A stretch of 64,000 bases of DNA from Microbulbifer sp. YPW1 (GTDB lineage Bacteria; Pseudomonadota; Gammaproteobacteria; Pseudomonadales; Cellvibrionaceae), in contig NZ_CP055157.1 of assembly GCF_013367775.1 (NCBI RefSeq), positions 3,608,001 to 3,672,000 on the forward strand. Direction: 5' to 3'. Positions 48,113 through 57,154 of the stretch are shown here, in pieces (the stretch's first letter is position 1; each line of letters opens with the position of its first letter). Below the pieces are notes generated by a model. It was not told the origin of the DNA. It saw only the letters and a list, made by a program, of their open reading frames with translations, and made no database searches. The position numbers and the translations under genes were made by a program.

Positions 48113-49744
48113 ATGCAATGGCGACGCTTCTTCTCCACAGCGGGCCTGCTGGTCGGCACTCTCTTCTTTGCGCTCTCCCTGACACCCTCGCTGATTCCGC
48201 GCGAGGGCATGGTGCAGGGTGTGATTTCCGGTGTCTCCATGGCGGCGGGCTACGGTATCGGCGTGCTGCTGGTGTGGCTGTGGCGTTACTTTGAGCTTCC
48301 TTCTGTGGGCGCGCAAGCCACCCGTGTTTTGCGCTGGCTGGCCGCTGGCGTGTGTATCTTTCTCGCGCTGGGATTCCTGTGGCAGGCCACGCATTGGCAG
48401 AATTCGGTGCGCGCGCTGATGGGGCTGGAGGAAGTCTCCGGGGTGCGGCCGATTACCATTGCCTTGTTCACCGCACTGGTATTCCTGCTGTTCCTTGGTC
48501 TCGGCAAGCTGTTCAAGCGCCTGTTCGGGTTTGTATCCGGCAAGCTGGCGCATCGCGTGCCGCGGCGGATCGCCGGAATCCTCGGGCTTTTCGCCGCCTT
48601 CGGACTGTTCTGGGCGGCGATCAACGACGTGCTGCTGACCGCTGCACTGCATCGGGTGGATGGTATCTACCAGCGGCTCGACGCCGGAATCGAGCCCAGT
48701 ATGAAAGCCCCCACGGATCCCCTTAAGGCCGGCAGCTCTGCTTCGCTGATTTCCTGGAAGGATATGGGGCACCAGGGGCGGCGCTATCTGGCGCTCGGGC
48801 CAACCGCCAAGGATATTGCCGAAATTACCGGGAGCGCCAAGGATCCCATCCGGGTATACGCCGGGCTCAACGCCGCAGATACACCCGAGGAGCGCGCGCG
48901 GCTCGCGCTGGAAGAGCTCAAGCGGGTAGGGGGCTTTGAGCGCTCGGTGCTGATCCTGATCACGCCCACAGGTACCGGATGGGTGGACCCCGGAGCCATC
49001 AACTCCGTGGAATACCTGTTCGGCGGGGATATCGCCAGCGTGGCAGCGCAGTACTCATACCTGCCGAGCCCGATCGCGCTGATGACTGAGGACGCCTACG
49101 GGCGGGAGTCCGCGGAGGCGCTGTTCCGGGCTGTCTACGGGCACTGGAGCGCAATGCCCCGTGATACGCGGCCAGACCTGTACCTGTTCGGGCTCAGCCT
49201 GGGTGCGCTCAATTCCGATCGTTCATTTGATTTCTACGACATCATCGACGACCCGTTTCACGGTGCCTTGTGGACCGGCCCACCGTTTCGCAGCGATACC
49301 TGGCGCGAGGTAACCGCCAAGCGCGACGAGGGCTCGCCGGCCTGGTTGCCCGAGTTTCAGGGCGGCGCCGTGGTCCGCTTTGGCAACCACTTTGGCGGCT
49401 ATGACAAGGGGCAGCGGTCCTGGGGCAGATTCCGCCTTGCATACCTGCAACACGGCAGTGATCCCATCGTGTTCTTCGATCCCGCCGCAGTCTGGCGTAG
49501 GCCGGCCTGGATGCAGCAACCGCGGGCGCAGGATGTGTCGCCGGATCTGCAGTGGTACCCGGTGGTAACCATGTTGCAGCTGGCAATGGATATGCACGCC
49601 GGCATTGCCCCAATGGGCTTCGGGCACAGTTACGCGCCGGCGGATTATGTGCGGGCCTGGCACCGTCTTACCGAAGTCGAGGGTTGGGATGAGCGCAAGC
49701 TGAAGCAGCTGAATGAAAAGTTGCTCAAATGGAATCCGAAATGA
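48113..49744 (+). CDS. Integral-membrane alpha/beta-hydrolase family protein (Abhydrolase_9 type)
   Basis: 543 residues. Four hydrophobic helices in the first 170 residues (FFSTAGLLVGTLFFALSLTPSLIPRE...), the Abhydrolase_9 N-terminal module, then a large soluble domain (about 180-530). LYLFGLSLGALNSDR has the nucleophile elbow GLSLG, and FGNHFGGYDKGQRSWGRFR and FFDPAAVWRRPAWM carry conserved acidic and aromatic residues. Family proteins are lipase-like, and the substrate is unknown. Divergent from the small periplasmic gene. Confidence 0.85.
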   Translation: MQWRRFFSTAGLLVGTLFFALSLTPSLIPREGMVQGVISGVSMAAGYGIGVLLVWLWRYFELPSVGAQATRVLRWLAAGVCIFLALGFLWQATHWQNSVRALMGLEEVSGVRPITIALFTALVFLLFLGLGKLFKRLFGFVSGKLAHRVPRRIAGILGLFAAFGLFWAAINDVLLTAALHRVDGIYQRLDAGIEPSMKAPTDPLKAGSSASLISWKDMGHQGRRYLALGPTAKDIAEITGSAKDPIRVYAGLNAADTPEERARLALEELKRVGGFERSVLILITPTGTGWVDPGAINSVEYLFGGDIASVAAQYSYLPSPIALMTEDAYGRESAEALFRAVYGHWSAMPRDTRPDLYLFGLSLGALNSDRSFDFYDIIDDPFHGALWTGPPFRSDTWREVTAKRDEGSPAWLPEFQGGAVVRFGNHFGGYDKGQRSWGRFRLAYLQHGSDPIVFFDPAAVWRRPAWMQQPRAQDVSPDLQWYPVVTMLQLAMDMHAGIAPMGFGHSYAPADYVRAWHRLTEVEGWDERKLKQLNEKLLKWNPK

Positions 49745-49828
49745 TTGCTGCGGTCCAAGTTGTCAGCAGCTGCGCGAGATGTGCGTAAATCCTTGGATTT
49801 CTTGGCGTTTTTCCGCTTAAATCAACCC

Positions 49829-51070
49829 ATGATAAAACCAGTTCCCCTCTATATCGGCCTGCGCTACGTGGCCGCCCGCCGTCGGCAGCAGTTTATTTCC
49901 TTTATTAACGGATTTTCCCTGTTGGGCATGGCACTGGGTGTGCTGGCGCTGATTGTGGTCACCTCCGTGATGAACGGCTTCGACCGGGAACTGAAAACCC
50001 GGATTCTGTCCGTGGTGCCGCACGGTTTCGTGATCAATGACGACGGACTTTCCGATTGGCAAACCGCCGCGCAGGCGGTGCGCGAGCAACCCCATGTTGT
50101 GGCGGCCAGTCCCTTTGTGCGCGGTTTCGCGCTGGTCGGCGCCAATAACCAGTCCCACGGAGTTGAGTTCCAGGGCGTGGACCCGGTCGCCCTGCGCGAG
50201 GTGTCCGCCGTCGGCGAACACATGCTGATGGGTAGCCTGGATGCCCTGGCATCGCGCAGCTACAACATCGTCCTCGGGCGTATTCTCGCCCGCCAGCTGG
50301 GGGTTATTCCCGGCGATTCCGTCATTCTCACCCTGCCCGAAGTCACCATTACCCCTGCGGGTATCTTCCCGCGCACCAAGCGTTTTACCGTGGCCGGTGT
50401 GTTTTCCGTGGGTGCCCAGGTGGACCAGAATATGGCGCTGATGCATCTGGACGATGCCGCGCGCCTGTTGCGCATGCCCGGCAAGGTGCAGGGCCTGCAG
50501 CTTAAATTCGACGACATGAACAATGCGCTCGGCCGGGTTGAGGGCTATGCGGCCTCCCTGGGCGAAGGCTTTGAAGGCGAGGACTGGAGTCATTCCCAGG
50601 GGAGCCTGTTCCAGGCGGTGAAAATGGAGAAAACCGTTGTCACCCTGATGCTGATGATCATCGTCGCCGTGGCGGCGTTCAATATTGTGTCTGCGCTGGT
50701 GTTGATGGTGGCAGACAAGCGCTCAGATATTGCAGTGTTGCGCACCCTCGGTCTCACCTCCCGGCAGATCATGGCGGTGTTCGTGGTGCAGGGCAGTGCC
50801 ATTGGCATTATCGGCGCCCTGATCGGCGGTTTACTCGGCACGCTGATTGCGCTCAACCTTACCGATCTGGTGTCGTGGATCGAGAGTGTGGTGGGCGCGC
50901 AGATTTTTGATCCGCGTGTCTTCTTTGTCAGCTTCCTGCCATCGGAATTCCGCACCGGGGATGCGGTTATGGTGTTGAGTGCCGCGGTCATCATGAGCCT
51001 GCTGGCCACACTGTTCCCCGCCTGGCGCGCCGCACAGATCGAGCCGGCAGAAGCGCTCCGCTACGAATAA
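49829..51070 (+). CDS. lolC: Lipoprotein-releasing ABC transporter permease LolC
   Basis: 413 residues from ATG 49829 (MIKPVPLYIGLRYVAARRRQQF). Four membrane helices: one near the N terminus and three at the C terminus with the MacB/FtsX-type periplasmic domain between. SVMNGFDREL after the first helix is the Lol signature. With LolD and LolE it extracts outer-membrane lipoproteins from the inner membrane to LolA. The upstream extension to 49745 overlaps no similarity. Confidence 0.93.
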   Translation: MIKPVPLYIGLRYVAARRRQQFISFINGFSLLGMALGVLALIVVTSVMNGFDRELKTRILSVVPHGFVINDDGLSDWQTAAQAVREQPHVVAASPFVRGFALVGANNQSHGVEFQGVDPVALREVSAVGEHMLMGSLDALASRSYNIVLGRILARQLGVIPGDSVILTLPEVTITPAGIFPRTKRFTVAGVFSVGAQVDQNMALMHLDDAARLLRMPGKVQGLQLKFDDMNNALGRVEGYAASLGEGFEGEDWSHSQGSLFQAVKMEKTVVTLMLMIIVAVAAFNIVSALVLMVADKRSDIAVLRTLGLTSRQIMAVFVVQGSAIGIIGALIGGLLGTLIALNLTDLVSWIESVVGAQIFDPRVFFVSFLPSEFRTGDAVMVLSAAVIMSLLATLFPAWRAAQIEPAEALRYE

Positions 51071-51117
51071 ACAAGACAAAACCGGCGCGGGGCACAGCCC
51101 CGCCAGCCAAAAGGTAA

Positions 51118-51879
51118 ATGAATCATAAGATGAATAGCCAAGTGGAAATACACCCGGAAGAGTCTCACCCGCAAGCCGCAGCGGACGTGGTGTTGGCGTG
51201 TCACACGCTCACCAAAACCTATCGTCAGGGTGCCAACCAACTGGACGTGCTACGCGGCGTGGAATTGCAGGTGCCGAAAGGTGAGCGCCTTGCCATTGTC
51301 GGCGCTTCCGGCTCCGGTAAATCGACCCTGCTCAATTTGCTCGGCGGGCTGGATACGCCGACCAGTGGCGAAGTGTGGGTGGGAGGAAAAAATCTCGCCG
51401 CACTGAACGCCAACGAGCGCGGCTGGCTGCGCAACAGTAGCCTCGGCTTCGTGTACCAGTTCCACCACCTGCTCAATGAATTCACCGCGCTGGAAAACGT
51501 CGCCATGCCGCTGCTGATTGGCAAGCGCTCGGTGTCTGAATCCCGCGCTGCCGCGCAGGAAATGCTCGAGGCCGTCGGGCTCGGCCAGCGGTTAACGCAC
51601 AAGCCGGCGCAGCTGTCCGGTGGTGAACGCCAGCGCGTGGCCATTGCCCGCGCCCTGGTGGCACGCCCGGCGTGCGTATTGATGGACGAACCCACCGGTA
51701 ACCTCGACCGCACCACGGCAAAGGAAATTCACAACCTGATGGATCGCCTGAACAGCGAAACCGGTATCAGTTTCGTGATCGTCACCCACGACCCGGATCT
51801 CGCCGGCGCGCTGGATCGCTGTCTGCACCTGGTAGACGGTCAGTTGATCGAGGGTTGGCAACAGGGCGATGGTGTCTAG
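51118..51879 (+). CDS. lolD: Lipoprotein-releasing ABC transporter ATPase LolD
   Basis: 253 residues. [18 protein letters not shown] (Walker A), [15 protein letters not shown] (signature), [10 protein letters not shown] (Walker B) and [11 protein letters not shown] (switch His). The Q-loop region [16 protein letters not shown] matches LolD. N-terminal extension of about 25 residues before [14 protein letters not shown]. Between lolC and lolE as in the lolCDE operon. Confidence 0.95.
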   Translation: MNHKMNSQVEIHPEESHPQAAADVVLACHTLTKTYRQGANQLDVLRGVELQVPKGERLAIVGASGSGKSTLLNLLGGLDTPTSGEVWVGGKNLAALNANERGWLRNSSLGFVYQFHHLLNEFTALENVAMPLLIGKRSVSESRAAAQEMLEAVGLGQRLTHKPAQLSGGERQRVAIARALVARPACVLMDEPTGNLDRTTAKEIHNLMDRLNSETGISFVIVTHDPDLAGALDRCLHLVDGQLIEGWQQGDGV

Positions 51880-51887
51880 GTCGCATT

Positions 51888-53156
51888 ATGTTTAAACCAT
51901 TACCTGCCTTTATCGGCCTGCGCTACGCGGGCGCCCAGCGCAGCGAAGAAAACTCCGCGGGCCTGGTGTCGTTTATCTCCGGACTTTCCATGATCGGCCT
52001 GATCCTCGGTGTGGCCCTGATGATCGTGGTGATGTCGGTGATGAACGGTTTCGATCGCGAACTGCGCGAACGCATTCTCGGCATCATGCCGCACGCGACG
52101 CTCTACAACGCGAGCCCGGACATGGACTGGATGCAGGTACGCGAGCGCGTAGCGGCGATTCCGGGCATTACCGCGGCAGCAGAGGTGTGGCAGGTAAACG
52201 GCCTGGCGCGCAATGGCCTGGAGGTTACCCCGCTGCTGGTGCAGGGCGTGAATCCGCAGACCATCGTGAATGTGTCGACAATCGGTGAGTTCTTGCAGCC
52301 CGACAGTTTTGCTGCGCTCACCAGTGATCCCGCCGAGCCCGGCATCATTCTCGGGCAGGGCATTGCCGATAAACTGGAAATCGCCGTGGGCGAGCAGCTA
52401 TCGGTAATCGTGCCGCAGAATGGCACCAGCGAAACCGCTGGCCGCACCTCCGCACAGCTGGCCGGTTTCCGCGTGGTCGATATTTTCCACTCGGGGACCG
52501 CACTTGACCATTCCCTGGCTCTGGTGGATTGGGCGCAGGCCAAATCCCTGGCCGGTGGCGCTGGTGGTGCCGGCGTGCAGATGCGTATGCAGGATATGCT
52601 GGGGTCCTTCGCGGTATTCCGGCAGGTCATGGGGCAGATGCCGGAGCAGGGCTATTACGGCAGCGACTGGACCGGAACCCACGGCAACCTGTACCAGGCG
52701 ATTCAGATGTCGCGCAATCTGGTGAGCCTGCTGGTATTCCTGATCATCGCCATCGCCGCCTTCAACGTGGTTTCCACACTGGTCATGGTAGTGATCGACA
52801 AGCACGGCGATATCGCCATCCTGCGCACCATGGGCGCCAGTACCCGCGAGATCCTACTGACCTTCGTCAGCCAGGGCGCGCTGGTTGGTCTTATCGGGGT
52901 GCTGGTGGGCGGAATACTCGGGGTGATCGGCTCGCTGCTGGTAACCGATGCGGTATCCGGGCTGGAATCGCTGTTCGGTATCCAGTTCCTGAAATCAGAC
53001 GTGTATCCGGTGGACTACCTGCCGTCGGAACTGCAGTGGGGAGATGTGGCACTGGTAGTGGGCGCAGGGTTCCTGCTGAGTCTCATTGCTACCCTGTATC
53101 CCGCGTTGCAGGCGAGCCGGGTGCAGCCCGCAGCGGCGCTGCGCCAGGATTTCTAA
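51888..53156 (+). CDS. lolE: Lipoprotein-releasing ABC transporter permease LolE
   Basis: 422 residues from ATG 51888, eight bases after the lolD stop. Same four-helix architecture as LolC, with the paired SVMNGFDRELRERI signature and a longer periplasmic loop. It forms the heterodimeric gate with LolC. Ends six bases before the convergent DUF2062 stop, with no terminator visible. Confidence 0.93.
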   Translation: MFKPLPAFIGLRYAGAQRSEENSAGLVSFISGLSMIGLILGVALMIVVMSVMNGFDRELRERILGIMPHATLYNASPDMDWMQVRERVAAIPGITAAAEVWQVNGLARNGLEVTPLLVQGVNPQTIVNVSTIGEFLQPDSFAALTSDPAEPGIILGQGIADKLEIAVGEQLSVIVPQNGTSETAGRTSAQLAGFRVVDIFHSGTALDHSLALVDWAQAKSLAGGAGGAGVQMRMQDMLGSFAVFRQVMGQMPEQGYYGSDWTGTHGNLYQAIQMSRNLVSLLVFLIIAIAAFNVVSTLVMVVIDKHGDIAILRTMGASTREILLTFVSQGALVGLIGVLVGGILGVIGSLLVTDAVSGLESLFGIQFLKSDVYPVDYLPSELQWGDVALVVGAGFLLSLIATLYPALQASRVQPAAALRQDF

Positions 53157-53162
53157 CGGGCT

Positions 53163-53699
53163 TTAATTCGTTTCGCTGAGTTGGGCCTTGCGCTGTGCCA
53201 GCCGGGCCTTCCAGCGTTTCACCACATGCCAGCGCCAGATTGCCTGCATGGCAAAGTAGGCTACAGCGGCAAAGAAAATGCCGCACAGCAGAGAGCCGGA
53301 AAACAGCGGCAGCCAGATTCTCCCCACTTCCTCCGTCAACCACTCCCACGACAGTTCGATCCTGAACGGCATATGCGGTGTGCCCAGCATCCACGCGCCC
53401 AGCTTGTAGGTGCTGTAGAAGATGGCCGGCATGGTGATCGGATTGCTGATCCACACCAGCGCCATGGAAAGCGGCAGATTGCAGCGAAACCACAACGCGA
53501 GCACCGCGGCGATCAGCATCTGGCCGGGCAGGGGAAGGAAGCTGGTGAAAATGCCCACCGCAAAGGCGACGGAAACCGAGTGGCGGTTCAGGTGGAACAG
53601 GTTGGGGTCGTGCAGCAGGGTACCGAGAATCTTCAGGCCGCTGTTGGCACGCACTTGTTCGGGAGTTGGCAGCCAGCGCCTGATAATACTCTTAGGCAT
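53163..53699 (-). CDS. DUF2062-family membrane protein
   Basis: 178 residues. Core AFAVGIFTSFLPLPGQMLIAAVLALWFRCNLPLSMALVWISNPITM, the DUF2062 hallmark, with about three hydrophobic segments and a basic C terminus. Often next to lolCDE or comEC in gammaproteobacteria. Function unknown. The start ATG at 53699 has only a weak ribosome site. Confidence 0.9.
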   Translation of the reverse strand: MPKSIIRRWLPTPEQVRANSGLKILGTLLHDPNLFHLNRHSVSVAFAVGIFTSFLPLPGQMLIAAVLALWFRCNLPLSMALVWISNPITMPAIFYSTYKLGAWMLGTPHMPFRIELSWEWLTEEVGRIWLPLFSGSLLCGIFFAAVAYFAMQAIWRWHVVKRWKARLAQRKAQLSETN

Positions 53700-54143
53700 G
53701 ATTCAAATCTGCTCGATACTCTCGACTGGGGGTTCCGGAATCTGACCAAAATGGCCCCGTGGATACTCTATATAAGGATAGAGTGGTAGGGGCTGTGTGT
53801 GGCCATCGGTGATGACCGCAGCAGTCAGTGCGGGCGCTATTATGCCCATATCACTTTTTCAAGACTACCATTCTTACCACCTCAGCCTTAAGGCAAGTCG
53901 TGGCGCGGTTTTCCCGGCGACTCAGCGCCGCTCAGTGCAGCCGCCAGGCGCATTCTTATCTTCGTTGCACTTCCTGTGCCACCCGTGACCTTCCGGTCAG
54001 CCTCAAAATGCCAATGTGTTGACAGAAAATGCGGTTGACGCGAGAAAACTGGCTATTTAAGCTCTCTAACCCTATAAAGTGTCGACAATCTGAAGTCGAG
54101 GCCAAAATCAGCCGTTGCTGAATTGCTTGCGAGGCGAGAGAGA
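53700..54143. promoter_or_regulatory. Promoter region of the methylcitrate operon
   Basis: 444 bases between the divergent DUF2062 and gntR genes. Short open frames at 53797-54022 look non-coding. TTGACA (54019-54024) and TTGACG (54035-54040) have no good -10 at 17 bases; TATAAA at 54073-54078 is the best -10. The palindrome TGTCGACA (54080-54087) sits directly downstream of it and is a candidate operator for the GntR protein. Confidence 0.45.
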
Positions 54144-54878
54144 ATGGAAGGCCAGATCAGTAAACCAACCGCAACCGATGCCAAGGCTGCGTCCGCTGCT
54201 GCGGATTCGGGCAAGGCCGTGCGCGGCTCGCAAAGCCTGGCCGATCGCCTGTTCCTCACCCTGCGCAGCGAAATCGTCGAAGGGCGTATGGCCGCCGGCA
54301 GCAAGATCAGCGAGCCGGAACTGGCGCGCCGTTTCGATGCCAGCCGCGGCAGCCTGCGCGAAGCCCTGATGCGGCTGGAATCCCTCAGCCTGATCGAGCG
54401 CCGCGTCAATGTCGGCGCACGGGTGGTAGACCTCACCGAGCGCGGCCTGTTGGAAATCTACGATGTGCGCGAAGCCTTAGAGGGCATGGCCTGCCGCCTG
54501 GCGGCGGAAAACCGCTCCGAAGACGACCTCGTGGAACTGCGCCAGATGCTCGAACGCCACGAGCAGCAGGAAGAGCTGCAGAAGGGCACCGCCTATTTCC
54601 AGCCGGAAGGGGATTTCGACTTCCACTTCCGCATCGTGCAGGCCTCCCACAACGACCTGCTGATCGACACCCTGTGTAACAAGCTCTACTACCGCGTGCG
54701 CATGTACCGCTACCAGCTCGGCATGGCCAGCCCGCGCGCGCACCGCGCCTTCCGCGAACACAGCCACATCATCGAAGCCATCGAAGCGGGCGACGGTGAA
54801 CTGGCAGAAATTCTTATGCGTCGCCACATCCGCGCGTCGCGTAGCAATATCGAAAACAAACTTTCCAAACAGAACTAA
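54144..54878 (+). CDS. GntR-family (FCD) regulator of the methylcitrate operon
   Basis: 244 residues from ATG 54144, preceded by GAGAGAGA. N-terminal winged helix (ADRLFLTLRSEIVEGRMAAG, then EPELARRFDASRGSLREALMRLESLSLIERR), then an FCD ligand domain (EIYDVREALEGMACRLAA, HSHIIEAIEAGD, ADEL-type metal His region). First gene of the prp operon and its likely regulator, as in Pseudomonas (PA0797 type). Ligand probably 2-methylcitrate; this is inference. Confidence 0.88.
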   Translation: MEGQISKPTATDAKAASAAADSGKAVRGSQSLADRLFLTLRSEIVEGRMAAGSKISEPELARRFDASRGSLREALMRLESLSLIERRVNVGARVVDLTERGLLEIYDVREALEGMACRLAAENRSEDDLVELRQMLERHEQQEELQKGTAYFQPEGDFDFHFRIVQASHNDLLIDTLCNKLYYRVRMYRYQLGMASPRAHRAFREHSHIIEAIEAGDGELAEILMRRHIRASRSNIENKLSKQN

Positions 54879-54912
54879 TTAGCCCAGCAGAATTAACGAG
54901 AGAAGAAAGCTT

Positions 54913-55791
54913 ATGAGCAGACCAGAATCCGCCGGCGCACGCTTTCGCCAGGCCCTGAAAGACAACCAGCCACTGCAGGTAGTGGGCACCATCAACGCCT
55001 ACACCGCGATCATGGCCGAGCGCATCGGCCACCAGGCGATCTACCTGTCCGGTGCTGGCGTTGCCAATGCCTCTTACGGTCTGCCGGACCTGGGTATGAC
55101 CAGCCTGGACAACGTGCTGGAAGACGTACGCCGCATCACCGCCGCCACCAATCTGCCACTGCTGGTGGATATCGACACCGGCTGGGGTGGTGCATTCAAT
55201 ATCGCGCGCACCATTAAAGAAATGATCCGCGCCGGCGCTGCTGCAGTACATATCGAAGACCAGGTCGCCCAGAAGCGCTGTGGTCACCGCCCGAACAAAG
55301 AGATCGTTTCCAAAGAGGAAATGGTCGACCGCATCAAGGCCGCGGTAGACGCGCGCACCGATGACGACTTCTTCATCATGGCCCGTACCGATTCCTTCGC
55401 CCAGGAAGGGTTAGAGGCCGCCATCGACCGCGCCCAGGCGTGCATCGAAGCCGGCGCCGACGGCATCTTCGCCGAAGCCGTGACCGAACTGGAACACTAC
55501 CGCGCGTTCAAAGACGCACTGAACGTGCCGATCCTCGCCAACATCACCGAGTTCGGCAAAACCAAGCTGTACAACAAAGCCGAGCTGGGCGAGTCCGGCG
55601 CCGACATGGTGCTGTACCCGCTGTCCGCCTTCCGCGCCATGAACAAAGCCGCGGAAAACGTCTACAGCAGCATCCTGAAGCAGGGCGACCAGCAGGCCGT
55701 GGTCGACACCATGCAGACCCGCGCGGAACTGTACGACTACCTGAACTACCACGAGTTTGAAGACAAGCTCGATGCCTTGTTTAAAAAGTAA
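54913..55791 (+). CDS. prpB: 2-methylisocitrate lyase
   Basis: 292 residues. Cleaves 2-methylisocitrate to pyruvate and succinate, last step of the methylcitrate cycle. Phosphoenolpyruvate mutase/isocitrate lyase fold with [11 protein letters not shown] (Mg2+ binding), [11 protein letters not shown] (the KRCGH catalytic motif), and [18 protein letters not shown] upstream of ATG 54913, 34 bases after gntR. Confidence 0.96.
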   Translation: MSRPESAGARFRQALKDNQPLQVVGTINAYTAIMAERIGHQAIYLSGAGVANASYGLPDLGMTSLDNVLEDVRRITAATNLPLLVDIDTGWGGAFNIARTIKEMIRAGAAAVHIEDQVAQKRCGHRPNKEIVSKEEMVDRIKAAVDARTDDDFFIMARTDSFAQEGLEAAIDRAQACIEAGADGIFAEAVTELEHYRAFKDALNVPILANITEFGKTKLYNKAELGESGADMVLYPLSAFRAMNKAAENVYSSILKQGDQQAVVDTMQTRAELYDYLNYHEFEDKLDALFKK

Positions 55792-55849
55792 GAGCTCAAG
55801 AAGTAAAAATTCTTAAAGAAATAATTCGCGAGAAAAGAGGATATTAAAG

Positions 55850-56974
55850 ATGGCAGAGAAAAAAGTTGGCGGAGCAGGCCTGCGCGGCCAGGTAGCTGGT
55901 AAAACCGCACTGTCCACCGTAGGCGTATCCGGCTCCGGCCTGACCTACTGCGGCTACGACGTAAAAGACCTGGCAGAAAACTGCGAGTTCGAAGAAGTCG
56001 CCTACCTGATTTTCAACGGCGAACTGCCCACCGCAGCCCAGCTGGCGGACTACAAAGGCATCCTCAAAACCATGCGCGGCCTGCCGCAGGCCCTGCGCGA
56101 AGTGCTCGAGCGCATCCCCGCAGACGCACACCCGATGGACGTCATGCGCACCGGCTGCTCCATGCTGGGCAACCTGGAAGGCGAAGAGTCCTTCGACCAG
56201 CAACAGGACCGCGCCAACCGCCTGCTGGCCGCGTTCCCGTCCATCATCTGTTACTGGTACCGCTTCACCCACGACGGCGTGCGCATCGAAACCGAAACCG
56301 ATGACGACTCCATCGGCGGCCACTTCCTGCACATGCTGCGCGGCGAAAAGCCCAACGACCTGCACGCACAGGTAATGAACGTCTCCCTGATTCTGTACGC
56401 AGAGCACGAGTTCAATGCGTCTACCTTCACCGCGCGCGTGTGTGCATCCACCCTGTCTGACCTGTTCAGCTGCATCACCGGCGCCATCGGCTCCCTGCGC
56501 GGCCCGCTGCACGGCGGCGCCAACGAAGCAGCCATGGAACTGATCGAAAAGTTCTCCTCTGCCGACGAAGCAGAAAAAGAACTGATGGGCATGCTCGAGC
56601 GCAAGGAAAAGATCATGGGCTTCGGTCATGCGGTCTACACCGAATCCGACCCGCGCAACGCCATCATCAAGCAGTGGTCCGAGAAACTGGCTGCCGACGT
56701 TGGCGACGACGTGCTCTACCCGGTATCCGCGCGCTGTGAAGAAGTCATGTGGCGCGAGAAGAAGCTGTTCTGTAACGCCGACTTCTTCCACGCTTCCGCG
56801 TACCACTTCATGGGCATTCCCACCAAGCTGTTTACGCCGATCTTCGTCATGTCCCGCGTAACCGGCTGGGCCGCCCACGTATTCGAACAGCGCGCCGACA
56901 ACCGCATCATCCGCCCGAGCGCGGAATATGTCGGTCCGGAACTGCGCAAGGTGACCCCGATCTCCGAACGTTAA
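55850..56974 (+). CDS. prpC: 2-methylcitrate synthase
   Basis: 374 residues. Condenses propionyl-CoA with oxaloacetate. Citrate-synthase fold with GSLRGPLHGGANEAAM and GFGHAVYTESDPRN (catalytic His), and ASAYHFMGIP. Length and motifs fit PrpC rather than GltA, and the operon context decides. GAGGATATTAAAG precedes the ATG. Confidence 0.95.
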   Translation: MAEKKVGGAGLRGQVAGKTALSTVGVSGSGLTYCGYDVKDLAENCEFEEVAYLIFNGELPTAAQLADYKGILKTMRGLPQALREVLERIPADAHPMDVMRTGCSMLGNLEGEESFDQQQDRANRLLAAFPSIICYWYRFTHDGVRIETETDDDSIGGHFLHMLRGEKPNDLHAQVMNVSLILYAEHEFNASTFTARVCASTLSDLFSCITGAIGSLRGPLHGGANEAAMELIEKFSSADEAEKELMGMLERKEKIMGFGHAVYTESDPRNAIIKQWSEKLAADVGDDVLYPVSARCEEVMWREKKLFCNADFFHASAYHFMGIPTKLFTPIFVMSRVTGWAAHVFEQRADNRIIRPSAEYVGPELRKVTPISER

Positions 56975-57009
56975 GTTCGATCGGAACTACATAGATTGAT
57001 GCGAAGGCG

Positions 57010-57115
57010 CTGATGACGGGTAGCCCTTTGCAGGACTGTCGAAAAGAGGGACCTTTTCGACAAGCCCCCATGGATGGGTTCACGGCGTGTCCTGCAAAGG
57101 GCTGCCCGTCAGCAG
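57010..57115. repeat. Nested palindromic element in the prpC-acnD gap
   Basis: Outer arms of 27 bases (57010-57036 and 57089-57115) are reverse complements with two mismatches (arms read CTGATGACGGGTAGCC and, inverted, CTGCTGACGGGCAGCC). Inside sits a perfect 10-bp hairpin TGTCGAAAAG/CTTTTCGACA with loop AGGGAC (57037-57062), then CCCATGGATGGG (57066-57077). It looks like a REP-type or other non-autonomous palindromic repeat dropped into the operon. Only one copy was noticed in this window. Confidence 0.72.
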
Positions 57116-57154
57116 AGCCGCCACTCAACGACCCGACTGACTGGGTGACCCCAA

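Noticed and set aside
53797..54022. Two small overlapping frames in front of gntR
   Set aside because: No similarity, no ribosome site; they lie in the prp promoter region.
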